Program-made: the position numbers and the translations under genes
In this document: positions 35,076 to 49,124 of the stretch, piece after piece
Numbering within the stretch: position 1 is the first letter of the stretch
Layout: each line of letters opens with the position of its first letter
NCBI GenBank assembly: GCA_023055505.1
Contig: JALIRH010000063.1
Coordinates: 1,877,501-1,941,500 of the forward strand
DNA: 64,000 bases
Reading direction: 5' to 3'
Origin: Callipepla californica brunnescens
Taxonomy: Eukaryota > Chordata > Aves > Galliformes > Odontophoridae
Notes under the pieces: model-generated
Database searches by the model: none
Told to the model about the DNA's origin: nothing
What the model saw: the letters and a program-made list of their open reading frames with translations, nothing else

Positions 35076-37625
35076 AGCCCTGCCACGCAGCAGATAAGCC
35101 AGGTAATGAAGGGACAGGGAGGAAGCCAGCATCCCGGGCTCTGCTCACTGCTCTGCTCCTGCAGCACTGGGTGCAGGCAGTACTGAGAGCATGCAGCTCC
35201 TGAGAGTGATGGCTGGGGTAAAATGCAAGCTCAGGGCTCCAAAACAATTTATGCACAAGGCAACACAGAAAGAAAAAGGAAGAGCTACAACAGAAATCAC
35301 AACTTTCTTTTCCCCCCTTTTTATATGAACAGTTGTGGGAGCAAATTAGTTAAGCCTATAGAGATGATCAGGGTCAAAGTGCTGCACAGCCCAACAGTAC
35401 AGAAAAGAGCCTCCTGCTCCACCACAGCCCCAGGAGCAGCAGTCCCCATCCGAGCACAGCCATGGGTCACTGCTGCCATGCGACGGAGCTGTGGGCAGAG
35501 CTGGGAGCTGAGTTGTAGTACCACAACCCCAGGGCAGCAGCAGCTGCCAACATGAACACCGCACAGATTCCTGCATATAGTAACGACTGCCAGTTAAAAC
35601 AACAGCAAATAAAGCTTTCCTAAGGCCACAGAACTTGGTAGCTCGCCTTCTTTTAATGAGATTTCCAGACTCCGGCCCCTGGCCATGCAAATGTCAAACC
35701 TCCCATCTGGTCTGGGAGAGCAGTGCTGGATTGCTTCGTAACCACTTGTACTTCTCCTGAAGCAACTCAGTTCCAAACGCTACACTGGACACAGGAGTGA
35801 AGGAATAAAAGGGACAGAAAGCATTGCAGCCAAGTCTGGTCTGCAGCCAGCCCCGTGGTGAGGCAATTCCACGGGCACAGAGAGGCCTGGAATGATTACG
35901 CTTTGGACCAGGACCCTGAAAGCTTTCACTCTTCAGGCAGTCCCAGACAGCGCATGTGCATCACTGAAAAGCCACCGTGAGGATCTCCCAGAGGTCCAGA
36001 AGCAGGGAAAGCCAGCTAATGGAGGCCATGGAGGACTCCTCACTACACAGCATTGCTCCAAAATGGGGGAAACTGGGCAGAGATATCAAAGAATTTAACT
36101 GTGCACTCCAAATCTTCAGTTTTCCAGCAGAACTTACTCTATTTCCAACGTTTCTGCAGAGCTAATGCTCTTTTCCTCTTGGAGAAGGAAATCTACCAGG
36201 GAAGAAGATGGGTATACATTCACCACCAAAGATTCATTCAGGTTGGTCAACGTTACTTACGAATTTACTGAAGTGTTTTCCCAAAAAGTATTTATTTAAT
36301 TTCAAACAAGCCCCTCATTTTAAAAATACTCCTTGAAACTGTGGAGCAATTTTATCATTTTCTTGCCCAGTGACCTGAAAACAAGTCACACACTCACACA
36401 GCCACCAGGGCAGGCAGCCGTCCCTTCGCCCCCAGCTTGGGCAGGGCCCTCCCATCAGTGGCTCCACTGTGCCAGCTCCCTGCAGGAGCGATGCCACAGC
36501 TTTCCCAATGGTAGCAAGCATTCTTTTTTTCCAGCTAGCACATCCCTTTCCCACACTGCAGCACTGGCAAAGGCTTTTGTTGACCCATCCCTGCAGCCTG
36601 AGCCATGACTATGATGGGAAATTTTCATGCCACAGCCAGCACTGGAGCTTTCATCTCACTTTCTGTACACTGGGATGAAAACTACCATGAAAAAAAATAA
36701 TAATAAATACACAAAACCCATTATTATTCTGTCTCACTTGACCTTCTGCCTCTTGTTTTTCTCCCATGGGCAATAGGCTTAAAATTATACGGCAGATGAC
36801 TGCAGCAAGGATGAAGAGGGTAAAGCAATTGATAGCCCATTAGGAACATGGAGATTTTGCTTTGAAGCGTGTCCCGTACGGAGGCCATAAGCAATAAAAC
36901 ATGGCAGTCACTGCATCCCGGGCCATTACTGCACACCTCAGGTGGTGCTACAGGGCTCGAGGAGTGATAACTCCTCCCAACATGCAGCCTGGAGTCCCCC
37001 ACTGCTCCTGCAAAGTGGCATTTACAAACAAAGTACTGATGCACATGCCAGAAAGCCACCAAGCCCCCTTGGACAGACACCAAAATCACTTGCATTGAAA
37101 ATATTTGTGAGTCATGTGTTCCACCCTCCCCCTTACACCACCAGCTGTGGTCAGGATACATGCTGAAATCTCTTGCACTGAAAAAAACTGTTTCCTTCCC
37201 CTATATGTTCTACAACCTCTTCTGCAACATGTAACAAGGGACAAAAATGATTACTGGAAACACAACACCATTTATCTCTGTCTCTCCAAAGAAAACTACA
37301 AAGATGCTAATTGATTTCACAATTTGCATATTTGATTTTCCTTAAAGATGAGATAAAATGGGCTTAAAAAGAGTGGCAGAGCTTCAAAAATATTTACTAT
37401 GACAAGAGCACATCAGAGATATGCACACAGGCCAGGACACTGAGCATTCCACATCCCATTCAGCTCATAGGGCACTTGCAGCTTGCCATCAGCCACAGAA
37501 ACCTTCACTGGGGCTCTGGTCACTTTTCTGCCTTGTGTGAGCTCACCAGGCAGTTTTAGAGACTTCTGTGCACGCTGTGGCAATGCCATGTTTGTGAGGC
37601 CACACCACTGCCCTGGCAATGAATT
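35076..37625. other. Intron 1 segment without gene
   Basis: Ordinary intronic DNA upstream of the exon 2 acceptor. No repeat or exon recognised. A/T-rich stretches lie at about 36270-36350 and 36690-36730. Confidence 0.5.
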
Positions 37626-38870
37626 GAAGAATGGCTTGGATTGGAAGGGAATGTGAAGATCACCTGGTTTCAAATGCCTGCTATGGGCTGGCTGCTCCCC
37701 AGCTCGGGCTGCCCAGTGCCCATCCATGGCCTTCATGACCTTCAGAGATGGGGCAGCAGTGCCAGTGCCTCATTGCCTTTTGAGTAAAGAATCCCATCTA
37801 ATTTTTTCTTTTTTTTAGTTTAAAATTTTTATCCCATGTTTTATCACCATCAGGCTGTGTAAAAAGTCATTCCTCCTCCTGCTTGTAAGCTCCCTTCAAG
37901 TACTGGAAAGGCTGCAGTGAGGTCTCCCTGGAGCCTCCTCTTCTCCATGCTCAACACTCCCAGCTCCCTCAGCCTGTCTCCATAGGAGAGGTGTTCCAGT
38001 CCTCTGAGCATCTTTGTGGTCTCCTCTGTCCCTGCTCCAACAGTCCTCCTGTACTGGGGGCTTCAGGCCTGGATGGAGTGCTCCAGGTGGGGTCTCATGA
38101 GGGCAGAACACAGGGGGACGATCCCCTCCCTGCCCACTGCCCTCCCCCCTGCCTCTGTTGATGTAGCCCAGGATGCAGTTGGCCTTCTGGGCTGTGAGGA
38201 CACACTGCTGGCGCATGTTCAGCTCCTTGTCCATCAAGACTACAAAGTCCTTTCCACAGGGCTGATCTCAAGGAGCTCTTCTCTCAGTCCGTACTCATGC
38301 CTTGGATTGCTCTGACCCAAGTGCAACACCTTGCCCTTGGTTGAACCTTATTAGATCCACGCGGCCCTACTTCTCTAACCTGTCCACATCCCTGTAGATG
38401 GTACCCCTTCATTCTATTGTGTCAGCTGCACCACTCATCGTAGTGTTGTTCAAGAAAGCTGCTGAGAGTGCACTCAATCCCACTATGTCATTGATAAAAG
38501 ACACTGAAGAGCAGCAGTCCCAGCTCAGACCCCTGGGGGACACCACTCATCACCACAGAGCCGCTGACCACAACCCTCTAGCCATGGCCATCCCACCAAC
38601 TCTTTATCCACTGAATAATACAGCCTACAAATCCATCTCTCTTCGTTTTAGAGACCAAGATGTGGTGTGGCACTGTGTCAAAGTTCTTGCAGAAGACCAG
38701 GTGGATGGCATCAGTTGCCTATCCATCGTCACTCCATCACAGAAGGCCACTAGATTGGCCAAGCACACATTGCCCTTGATGAAGCTGCGCTGGCTGTCGT
38801 GGATCACCTCCTCATCTCACATGTGCCTTAATATCTCTTACAGGAAGCTACACCATTGCTCTGACAATCG
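37626..38870 (-). mobile_element. CR1 LINE fragment, 1.25 kb
   Basis: Minus-oriented CR1 with its 3' end at 37626 (AATGGCTTGGATTGGAAGGG on the plus strand). The minus strand encodes pieces of reverse transcriptase, for example HDSQRSFIKGNVCLANLVAF and, further 3', AQKANCILGYINRG. The region corresponding to the catalytic FADD is degraded (FLNN-like near 38450), and an internal A/T-rich stretch (37795-37830) differs from the usual element. It belongs to the same subfamily as the copy at 1-1003. Confidence 0.92.
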
Positions 38871-40159
38871 CTGGCTTGTGAGGCCACAACAATGCTCCAG
38901 GGACTTCAGAAGAAAACTTTAGAGGAAAAACTATATGGTTAGTAGATATATTGTGCCACAGCTTATTCAGTTATCCAGAAAGTGTTCTGCACAAGTGTCT
39001 ACACTTCACGCAGCGAGTGCAGCCAAGAATGCCTCACTCTGATTCATACGCTTTGGTTCAGTGCCCAAATATTGCTATTTAATAAGGTTATTAATTACTG
39101 TGTTGTCTAATTTTTGCTGTGCAGGAACTTCTTATAATTGGCTTATGCCTTCAAGATGCTTAATCCTTTACCTTTAATAGTGCATGTGTCAGCGCACACG
39201 CGTGCATGTGTGCACTTGTGCCCCTTCTCAGTTCCTTTCTTTCATACTTGGGCTGTAAAACCCCATATGAGCTAACACATGTCAAGCTAGAACAAGATGC
39301 TTTGGGTTTCATTTTGTTCATCACTTCTCTTATTTTAAGATACCACATTCAGAGAGTACCCTTTTCCTACAACGCAACCAAACTACAGGCCATGCTTGAT
39401 ATTATTACAAGTTAGAAGGAAAGGACATCAAATATTAGAGCTATATCCAAAGGCAGGCAGACATGTTAAGGGGAAAGACACTGGGATACAGTCTTCTACA
39501 TTCAGCTCTATCCCAATTTGCTTTGTTTTCTTTGACTCAAACAGTAATTTTTGCAACTTCTTCCTTGTTCTGTCTGTTATCTTTCCAATTCTTACAGCAG
39601 GATATGTTCCTTAAAATAACAAAAAATGCCAGACCGCCTACGAGATCCATTCTGATGCCAGTTTGATGCCCAAATAAGTACTACAGTGCAATAAAAAGGA
39701 AGACTGGGTAGTTTTCTCAGCCTGTCAGGCAGCCAGATCTGGGCAAAAGAGAAGGGAAAACAGCCCAACAGTTGTACAGAAAATTTGTTCTACTAGTGGT
39801 TCCTGAGCACAAACATTCCTGTGCATACCCGTGGGAAAAACCAACAGCAACCAGCAACTTGCCACCAATGAGGCTCTGGGCAACAGGAAAATTGTTTCTT
39901 AAATATAATTTCTCTACTGGAAAGAGGAAGCATCAGCCATGCAAGGCCAAACTCCATCTGAAAACTCAGCAGACAGTAGGTGTTGAGTCAGACCTGCAGG
40001 ACAGCAAGGTCTCAGAGAATTCCTCTGCCACAGGCAGCTCTCCTGGGATACTAACACCTAACACTGCTACAGGAGGCACTGTCCAGCCTGTGCTTTCAGT
40101 CCTGCACTGAAGGTGATCCCAGGATCCACAGGGTGTCTTTTTCAGCTCCATCTATCACT
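38871..40159. other. Intron 1 segment without gene
   Basis: AT-rich intronic DNA between two CR1 copies. An alternating purine-pyrimidine run (about 39193-39216, GCGCACACGCGTGCATGTGT) could form Z-DNA. No exon recognised. Confidence 0.5.
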
Positions 40160-40975
40160 ATGTGTCGAAAAAGTTTCCTTTTTATCCATCCTAAATCTCA
40201 ACTCTCTTTTCTCATTTATACCACATACAGTAGACAAAGGATTTCCTTTCATATGGCAAGGTCTGAAGAGCTGTAAAGAATCCGCTGGCCTTTAATTCTT
40301 TTCTACTCCAAGCTCAGGTTTCCTCAGCTTTCCTTTCTTGGCCATGCTCTATAAGCATCCTGTCCTTTTTGCTGCCCAGCTCTGGATTCCCTGTAGTTCA
40401 TGGACACCTCCAAGGGCTCTCACCAAGAGGTGGGATCAGGTAGGCCAGCAGAAGTCCATCCCAGTGCAGCCTGAGGGGTTGAACATCATTGCCACAATCT
40501 TGTCCTGGAAGCTATTTTATGTTGCAAATAGGCATGCCCTTCTGCTATCACAACACTCTGGTGACAAAGTTTGTGATTAGGATAACTCAAAATCTTTTCT
40601 ACCATGCTGCTACTCAGACATATAATTTTTTGCTCTCTGTACACTGGATTTTTCCTTCTTAAGTGCAGCACTTTGCATCTGTTTTCACCCAATTCCCTTT
40701 TTGCTAATAGCAGGCTCTCTGTTTAGATTTTTGTAAATCGTTTTGAATTCTGATAATGCCTTCTGAAGCACATCCAACCCCTCCCAGCTCAGTGTCATCT
40801 GCAAATTTTATAAGCATATTCTGCATTCCATTGCCTAAGTTATTAATGAAAATATTAAATAAAACTAGGTCTGGGGCAGATCCCTGCAGGAGTCCACTTC
40901 AGATGTCCTCCCAGTAGGACAGAGAGCTACAGTAACTATTATTTGAGAGTTACGTGTCCAATCAAAACATCTTGA
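40160..40975 (-). mobile_element. Ancient (reptile-type) CR1 fragment
   Basis: The plus strand reads as the reverse complement of an old CR1 lineage: CTCAGTGTCATCTGCAAATT, then TTATTAATGAAAATATTAAA, AAAACTAGGTCTGGGGCAGA and TCCCTGCAGGAGTCCACTTC. The pattern resembles CR1 of turtles and crocodilians more than the recent avian copies nearby. It is heavily diverged. The left boundary is uncertain (40160 to 40310). Confidence 0.75.
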
Positions 40976-41259
40976 ATTTTAAACTTTACAAAAAGCTGAT
41001 CTTGAGTATTTGATATGCAAAGGAGCTGTAGGCCAAAGGATAATTTGGTGAATAATTTAAAGCGTAAGACTAGGTTGGAGGAAAATCGCAATCTGTTTGT
41101 AGATGACTTGCCAAGAGGAGGAGGAAGGAGAAGTCCCCCAGCGCATGAGCTGGAGCATTTGCCCAGCAGTGCTGCAAAAGGCCACTGGGCAGACACTGTG
41201 CTCCATGGTTCACAGAAAGTCGATTCTCAGCTTTTCTGCAGGCCCCCTCATGTACCGAC

Positions 41260-41795
41260 TGGAAGGGCTATAACGTCACCCCAGAGACTTCCCCTTTCTA
41301 GGCTGCAGAACTCCAGCTCTCTCAGCTTGTCACCACATGGGAGGTGATCTGATCACCTTGGTGGCCTTCTGCTGGACCTGATCCAACAGCTCCATGTCCT
41401 CCTTGCGTTGGGGGCCCCAGAACTGGACGCAGTACTCCAGGTGGGGTCTCACAAGAGCAGAGTAGAGGGTGGAATCATCTCTCTCATTCTGCCAGACACT
41501 CTTGATACAACCCAGGATGCAGCTGGCCTTCTGGGCTGCAAGTGCACATTTCCAGGTCATGTTGAGTCTTTCATCAACAAGCACCCCCAGATCCTTCTCT
41601 TCAGGGCTGCTTTCAAGCCATTCTCCACTCAGTCTGTATCTGTGTTTGGGACTGCTCTGACCCAGGGTAGGACATCACACTTGGTCTCGTTGAACTTCAT
41701 GAGGTTGGCATAGGTGCACCTCCTCAGCCTGTCCAGGTCCCTCTGGATAGCATCCCTACTCTCTGGCATGCCAAGTGGACCACTCAGCTTGGTGA
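41260..41795 (-). mobile_element. CR1 LINE fragment
   Basis: A minus-oriented CR1 piece lacking its 3' end. The minus strand encodes [23 protein letters not shown] and [19 protein letters not shown] segments near the reverse-transcriptase C terminus. It lies close to the ancient copy at 40160-40975 in the same orientation but is clearly a different, younger lineage. Confidence 0.92.
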
Positions 41796-44700
41796 ATAAC
41801 AAATGGCAGTACAGTCACAGAAAGCATCTTCTGCAGGCAGTGAGGTGGAGACCTTTCCCAAAAGGCACATTCAGCCACAGACCCCATTGCCCTGTTCCTT
41901 CCATCCTTATCAGCCTGAAGTTCACCTTCTGACCACCTCTTCACAACACAGCCATCCCACAATGGATCCTCAAACAGCATGGGCACAGTGCTGTACCACG
42001 TCTGCATGCATGTACCCAGGTGCACTGCTAGCACACAACAGTTAGTCTTCACAGCCCCATGGAGTGAATTTGGTCTCAGCAGTGACTGACTCCTCCCTCT
42101 GCACCCGGGAGCAGAATGGAGCACCCTGACAGGGCTGGGCGTCTGCTGCAAGGCAGGGCACTGAGCAAGTTCAGCAGGAAGTCCTCTGCCACATGCACAG
42201 CATACTCAGGTTGGCTCTAAGAAGGAAAAATGAATTGGGTTGCCTTACAGTGGGAATAAGCTACTTATGTATGTCTGGAGATTCAGATGAACTGCTCTTG
42301 GTGCTCCAAGGATATTCCTGTGAACAGAAACTTTACCAGGTAGCTCAGCTGCTTTGACAACTTGTGTGACAGGAGCAGAAGCAGCGATATCAGCCTCCAG
42401 GGCTGCAGTGCAAGCAAAGGAAGCCAGAGGCTCTGACTACCACAACTAGCACTGCACTGTCGATGCCAGAAATGCACTGCCCCAATCAATTAACTGTTGT
42501 GTTCAAAGCCAAAGCAAATCTTAACTCTTAGCATCTCAGATTCTTTGAAAGGGATGTTTTTTTGTTTTGTTTTTTTTGCTCCTGTTTTGCATCTTAAAAC
42601 CAGATTGCTATCACACACTTGCTGATGCACATCAGGAGCAGCAGAAGCCCCTGGGTACCACTACATCCGCGCTCCCATCGTACAGGATTAGAATGGGCTC
42701 CTGATCTCAGAGCCTGTCACAAACCTGGACTCGAAGCACAACGAATTAATAAATAAGTGAAGAGATGTCAGTTTTATTAAGCACACTATCTGCATAAATT
42801 TCACCTCGTGAAGCCACTTGTCATTTTCAGAATGCCTTGAGACCCCCATTGCTGATAACTCTTGCACATTTCTTTGCAACCCGTTACACAGATGAAGTTT
42901 TGTGATAAGACCTCTCTCCTGCCTGTCTCCTTCCCTGTGTTACAGATGCAATCTGAGTAGAGGCAGAAGAGATCCCATCCCCCTCTGCAGAGATAAGGTT
43001 ACCAAGGGTAGGTCTTAGTACGGATTTTGCAAGCTGCATGAATTATTAAAGTCCTTTATGATATAATGACAGACATATCAGGTTATTTGTTTATTCCGTG
43101 TATAATTCATGACTCTCTTGGGAGCTAGACAGAAGTAGGATAGATTGTTGCATCTTCTTGTTCCTTCCAGTAAATCTTCATCACCAGATGAGGATTCTGG
43201 GGACTGAACTACACCAGAAAATACAAAAGGTACACTGAGCAGGATTTGCACTTGGGGTTGGGAGCAGCAAAGGTTTTTTTCACAGCCTGGAGACATAGCA
43301 GAGCTACAGCTGAGCACAGTAGGGTGGCTACAGCAAGCAGTCCAGGCAGCCTTTCCGCACTGTGCCACCAAAGCACACGCACACATCTCTGTGATGAGAT
43401 GCTATGAGGTGCCCCATGTTCCTGCATCATTGCTCAGCTGCAGCATGACTGCCTGAGCTGACGTGCAGGTTCCTCCAAGACTTGAGGATACTTCACAACA
43501 CCCACCCTGGCAACACAAGCAGAAAATACTGAAAAAAGCAAAGATTTAACCTTGCTTAGGTCATTTGTTTAAAGAGTCTTGGGAAGATGTGAAGCAAAGT
43601 AGGATTCAGAGGTGCCAGATTCTGACTGCTGGGATGGAGCCTTGTGTTCACACAGTGCAGTTATCCTTCATTCCTTAGTGTACAGCTTAAGGGGTGAGGG
43701 AGAGACATACGCCATAGGGAGAATAAAACACTGACCACAGCCATCAACAAGAAAGTTTCCTGAAGCACTCTTACTCACACGAGGTTCTTCCCCCAGAGAT
43801 GCTGCTGCTGCCACAGCAGCATGAAGAGATGCAGCAGAACAGGAATAAGCTGATGATGGTGAGCGTGCTGGCTTGCATTACCCATAGGACACTGGAGGAC
43901 TGCCTTCAGCATGCACCCTTCCATTAGATTTCTGCTGCTCCGAATCAGATGAAGCACACTGTGATTAATCAGATCGCTAAGATACAAGCCATGGTAAGGA
44001 GTCTGAGAGAACCACTGACTAGTCAGACCTGGGCTGAATTTCTGTCTACCACTCTTTAGCAAGCAAAGATAGCATTAGCCTCTGCCACAAAGGTCTTCTA
44101 CTACAAGACAGCACTCCTCAGAGCTCTCTGGGTGTCACTGTTGCTAGATGTCTGTCTAGTTAAATCCCTACCTTAAACAACCCCTCTCCACACCATTCCC
44201 TACCTGAGAGATTCCTGGCTCCTAAGAGCATGTGGTAATCATTGTTATTATAAAGCACTTAGCGATGCTCTCTCATTGCATCTCTCACCAGCCAAACACC
44301 CAGAACCCTGTTATTTCACATGCAGTCGCCTTCATTTCTAGAAGCTGTTCATTGTACCGCTCCCTTTCTGCAGTGAAAGAAAAAAAAGGGGTGGAGGTGG
44401 AAAGCATTTAAAAAAGAAATAATAATTTACTGCGTTTTATGCCATTACCTCGCCATGTTGTGACACACATCTAAAAGCTGTCCGCAGGACCCTTGCACAT
44501 GTGAGGCAGCACCCGTCCCCATGTGAAGGAGGGTAACTGGAATCACGAAGCTCAGCTTGGTTTTGTCCCAGTGCTGCTGCAGAGCATGACAGGAGAAGGG
44601 ATGAACTGCTGGCTTTCACCTCCCGCAGGGACAAACTACTCCTTTGTCCATAGTGAAAAATATACACATACAACCTCTCCTCTGGGAAGGATACAAGCAT

Positions 44701-46252
44701 TTTGAAACCGTGGTCACAAAACCACACTGGAAGCTCACAAAAGGAACTACCAAGGCTTGCTGTACAACACGGGTCCATCGGGCTCGCTACCCTACTCCCA
44801 GCAGCACCTTGGAGAGCTCTGCAAAACAACGATGGTCGTACTTCCTTCTGTTGCAACACTGCAATTTAAGCACAGATAGTTTAAAAGTCCAGACCCTGCT
44901 GTGAGGGAACTGATTGACATTAAAACTGTCATACCCTCCTAATTTTTTTTCCTCTTCTGCAGGGGAGAGCTGAGCGACAGAGGTAAAGCAGCAGTCTCAA
45001 AACCAGACACACTTTCAGCAGCAGTCAGACATGAAACTCACTCTCCTGATGTGAAGTTGGATGCCCGCACTTTGAAGACTGCACTGAAGCACCAACGCTG
45101 GAAACCCTCGACATCACTGACACTCCAGAGCACATCTTCTGGCTCACACATGCAACATGCACGCATCAACCAGAACCTCAGATGATGAGGATATTCACTC
45201 TTCTGCTCTCATAAGAGAGTGCCGGCATTAAGCATAATGCCAGCTGATGTCCCCACGCCCCATCAGGAGGCTACCTTGGACTCTTCTTCATAAAGAGACA
45301 AAACCTCAACATTAACAAGCTCCTCTCAATAGGGCTTATGACATCAGCAGCCCCTTTCTATTTAGAATAATGACTTCTGCCACACGCCAAGAGGTTTGAA
45401 ATTACCTGTGAAATATATTTCCCTAGGCACAGGCTCAAGAAGCATGTAAATTACCCAGCTTAATGGCCTTGAGCATCTCTCTGAGGCACACACACTCAGT
45501 GGGAAACGTTCAGCTGACACCTCAGGTACCATGCGAGGGGACAAACATCTGAGGGGTGTCAGGAGCCTCTGTCCTGCAGCTCCCCCCACAACCATCCCAC
45601 CAGTTAGCACCTGCCACTGGAAGACGACAGGAACAAGAGATCCAATCCTAAATGAATGCATCATCAGCACAAAAAGGCAATCTTAAAGAGAGCACTTCTT
45701 GGGAAGTGTGCCTGGCTGCAATTTAAACGGCACAAGCAGCCAACATGGGGCTCATGCAAAGGGCAACCATTTCATTTGCAGAATCCCAGTGCCTGTGCTG
45801 AGCATTGCAGCAGGTCCTCTGTCCCTCCAGATAACTGACAGCAGTGCTGCCCAAGTTCTGGTTCCCAACCTGCTAGAGAATGTCATCCTTCAGAAGCATG
45901 TCCTATCCCCAAGGACAGCTTCCACTCTCCCAACACCAAAGGAAGAAAAAGGTCCCCTCCCTGCAGTCCAAATCCTCCTGGCCACATCTATGTTCTCATA
46001 CTTGCTAGGACACTGCAGAAGAAACACTTATCCCAAAATGTAGGGAATGGATTCATTCAGAGGAGCAGAAGAGAGGAATTACGTGATCTGAGTTCCATTT
46101 CCTGCTCCACTGCTGACATATTGGAGTTTTTGAAGCCTCAGTTTCATCAGTAAAATGAGCAATAAGGAAATGCAAGAGCTGCTTCAAACTGCATGTAAAA
46201 AGCCATTATGAGGGGGGGAAGACAGAACAAGGCAAGATGCTCACTCTGTAAT

Positions 46253-46272
46253 GGGGAGGGAGGGGGGGGGGG
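46253..46272. repeat. G-rich run (G4-A-G3-A-G11)
   Basis: GGGGAGGGAGGGGGGGGGGG. It has G-quadruplex potential on the plus strand, which is the template strand of CACNA2D2. Confidence 0.9.
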
Positions 46273-49109
46273 ACAGTCCCAAGGGGCATCAGGATTGAAT
46301 TCTGTCTCCCCAGGGAACAGGCCTAAGGAACACAGGCTTTTTTCCTGCCAACAGCGACAGGCTGGTCACATCTCAATGTGTAGGGGATAGAAAGTAGGGC
46401 AGGGGATCAACTGGGGATAAGGGAACACCTGGAAGACAGGCTTGGCAATGGAAAACTGGGACAAATTTGTCTGGTGTAAAGCTCCAGAAAGCAAAGGTGT
46501 AAGAGATGGTCTTTGGAAGAGCTTCAGTAAAGTCAGAATCTGCCCCCGTTCTCAGCCAGGAACACCTTGCTAACCTACATACTGGCAGAAGCTGCGGCGT
46601 CAGAGTAAGATTAGCACAAGGGCAATTTTAAGAAATAATAGCTTCCAAGCAAATTTTGCCACTCACACGCAGACCAAAGGCTGAAGCATGGGTGGACTCC
46701 TCCAAGTTCCCAGTGCTCCAGGCTACCCATATGCCTGCTGTGGTTTCACCTGGCTGCAGCTCAGTGCCATGCAGCCACTCCCCTGCTCTCCTCAGGTGGG
46801 ATGCAGGAGAGAATTGGTGCAGTCAAAGGACAGTTTGTGAGGAAAGCACAAGCAAAGCAAAGCAAGGAATTCATACTCTGTTGCCCACCAGCAGGCAGAC
46901 CCACAGCCACTTCCAGGAAAGCAAGGCCCACCAAACGTGACAGTTCCTTGGGAAGACAAATGCCATCACATCGAGCAAACACCCTCCTTCTTTAGCCAGC
47001 TTCTCCTGCTGAATTACGTTGTATGAACACTCCTTTGGTCAGCCTGGTCAGCTGTTCCAACAGTGCTCCCTCCTAGCTTATCACACACTTGAAAGTGTGT
47101 GGCTGAATTACTCCACGTAGGAAAAACAGCACCCACAGACATTCATTGACACTTACTGAACACTGATGGAGACCAAGCAGTGGATGTGAGCACAGCAAGG
47201 TACGGGCAGTGCATTTCAGCAGTGGTGATAGCAACAGCAGGTTAGCTCCACTGGTGAAGGTTTTTATGGACTATACACCACTGCTGGCAAAAAATGCATA
47301 GCTAACAGTAGTAGCTATGTTGAAAAACAGTGTTTCATAGCTGAGAATTTGCTCTTTAACACAGCAAAACAGAGTGGTTTTGTGATCTTTGTATCTGTGG
47401 TAGTTTCCAAGGAAATAAAGATGAGGCATTACATTTGGAGAAACCCACGTACTACCAGAGCCAAGCCAGTTGAGGAAGTAAGGCTAAACTCCACGTGGGA
47501 AATCAGAAAAATACTGTGCACCTGGAATATTCCCTGCTTTGTTCACAGGAGCTGGAACTCTGCGCAATGCACCTGGTGAACCTCTGAACATCAAGCTGCA
47601 GCACTGCAAACTGGCTGTGGGACCACACCGTAATCACAGCAAACTGGGGGAGGGGCACACATACCACCTCCTGAACCTTCCCTTTCTGCAGCAGCCTAGG
47701 GTTCTTCAGAACAACCTTGTCATATAAAAATCTCTGCCTGCCTGCCTTGGGGATCTGAGAACAACTTTGAAAGGGTACAAACAAACTCTAGGGTACAATT
47801 TCGCTCAGAATGGAAGCTGAGCAATATGAACACTGCCATTATAAAACTGCAACACCTCGTTTTGGCAAGTGGCAAACTGCTCTCCATCACACCGCTGTGA
47901 CTGCAGAGAACACAGCAGGGTCTGGCCACCTCCTCCTGACGTGGCTATGCACCCAACAGTCACCAGGAAAGTGACATTTATAAAGTGGCTCTCACAGAAT
48001 AAAAAAGGCTGCTTCCAGTACATGTAATCACATTCACGAACTGCTTGAAGCAGTGATGCTTTTGGAGCAGGGCTCCACTTGGAAAGAAAGGAAACGCAGG
48101 AAAGGATTGCAGCAGAGCAGCACCGTAGGGCCAGGCTGTCCCTAGGAAGCACAGCAGGGCTGAGGGCACATGGCTCAGCCATACACATCCCATAAAGTGA
48201 GCAGGTGACTGGGCACAGACACAGCTGCTCAGATTTTTCTCTGAAGAGCGAGCCAAAAGAAATAAACATGGCAAGGAGTGAGGGACACAGAAGGGCTCCA
48301 CTGAGACTTCAGACGGTGGACAAGAAGTGGTACTGATGTCAGGAATGCCAACACAACATATCTGCTGGCAGGTCAGGTGCTAAATGGGGTCAACTGGAAA
48401 CCAGGACTGTGACGTGAGCAGGTAGCATGCGTGCAGTTCTCTTTTTCATCTCACAGTAAAAATCAGAACCAACCACAACCACAATCATGTTTTTAAATTA
48501 AGATGAAGACCTAAAGCTATCCCCAGCATAAGCCCACAGCTCTCAGCACAGTTACATCAGAGATGAATCTGGCCCAGAATCTCAGAAATAAACTCAATGT
48601 TTCTTAGCTTTCAAGCCTAACATAGCTGAATCAGAGCACAGCACGCAAGACTGACAATGGCAAATTCTTCAGCATCATAATAAATCCAATGTCAGGAAGA
48701 ATGGCTCAATCAGGAGCAGCCCCCCCAGCATGCAGCCAAGGGATGCGGGGACACTCCTGCCTGTCAGCAGACAGAGCCCATTTTGGGCTGATGCTCACTT
48801 GGTCCGTGCTCTCCAATGTGCTGTTATTCTGTGGGAGGCAAAATAACGTCATCTGTTTGGTCACTGATCAGCCCTGATTAAGATTTCCCAACAAACAAAA
48901 ATAAAGTAAAAACTGAGAGCTGAGTGAAAATACTGATGTATTTTTTCCTTTCTTTTTTTCATACTGGTGTCTTCTACCCTCCTGCTAACCCGGAGAGGGG
49001 GAAAGCAGAGCACCCACAAAGCTATGACATGTCTGGCTGGAGGCTCACTGTCCTGGGACTCTTTGCAGCTTGCAGGTCTTAAATAATTAAGCATGTTTCT
49101 TCCACCCTT

Positions 49110-49124
49110 CCCCCCCCCCCCCCC
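49110..49124. repeat. C15 homopolymer
   Basis: Fifteen C on the plus strand, so poly-G on the gene's coding strand. Confidence 0.95.

Noticed and set aside
38398..38922. 174-codon plus-strand frame
   Set aside because: It is the antisense reading of the CR1 reverse transcriptase at 37626-38870.
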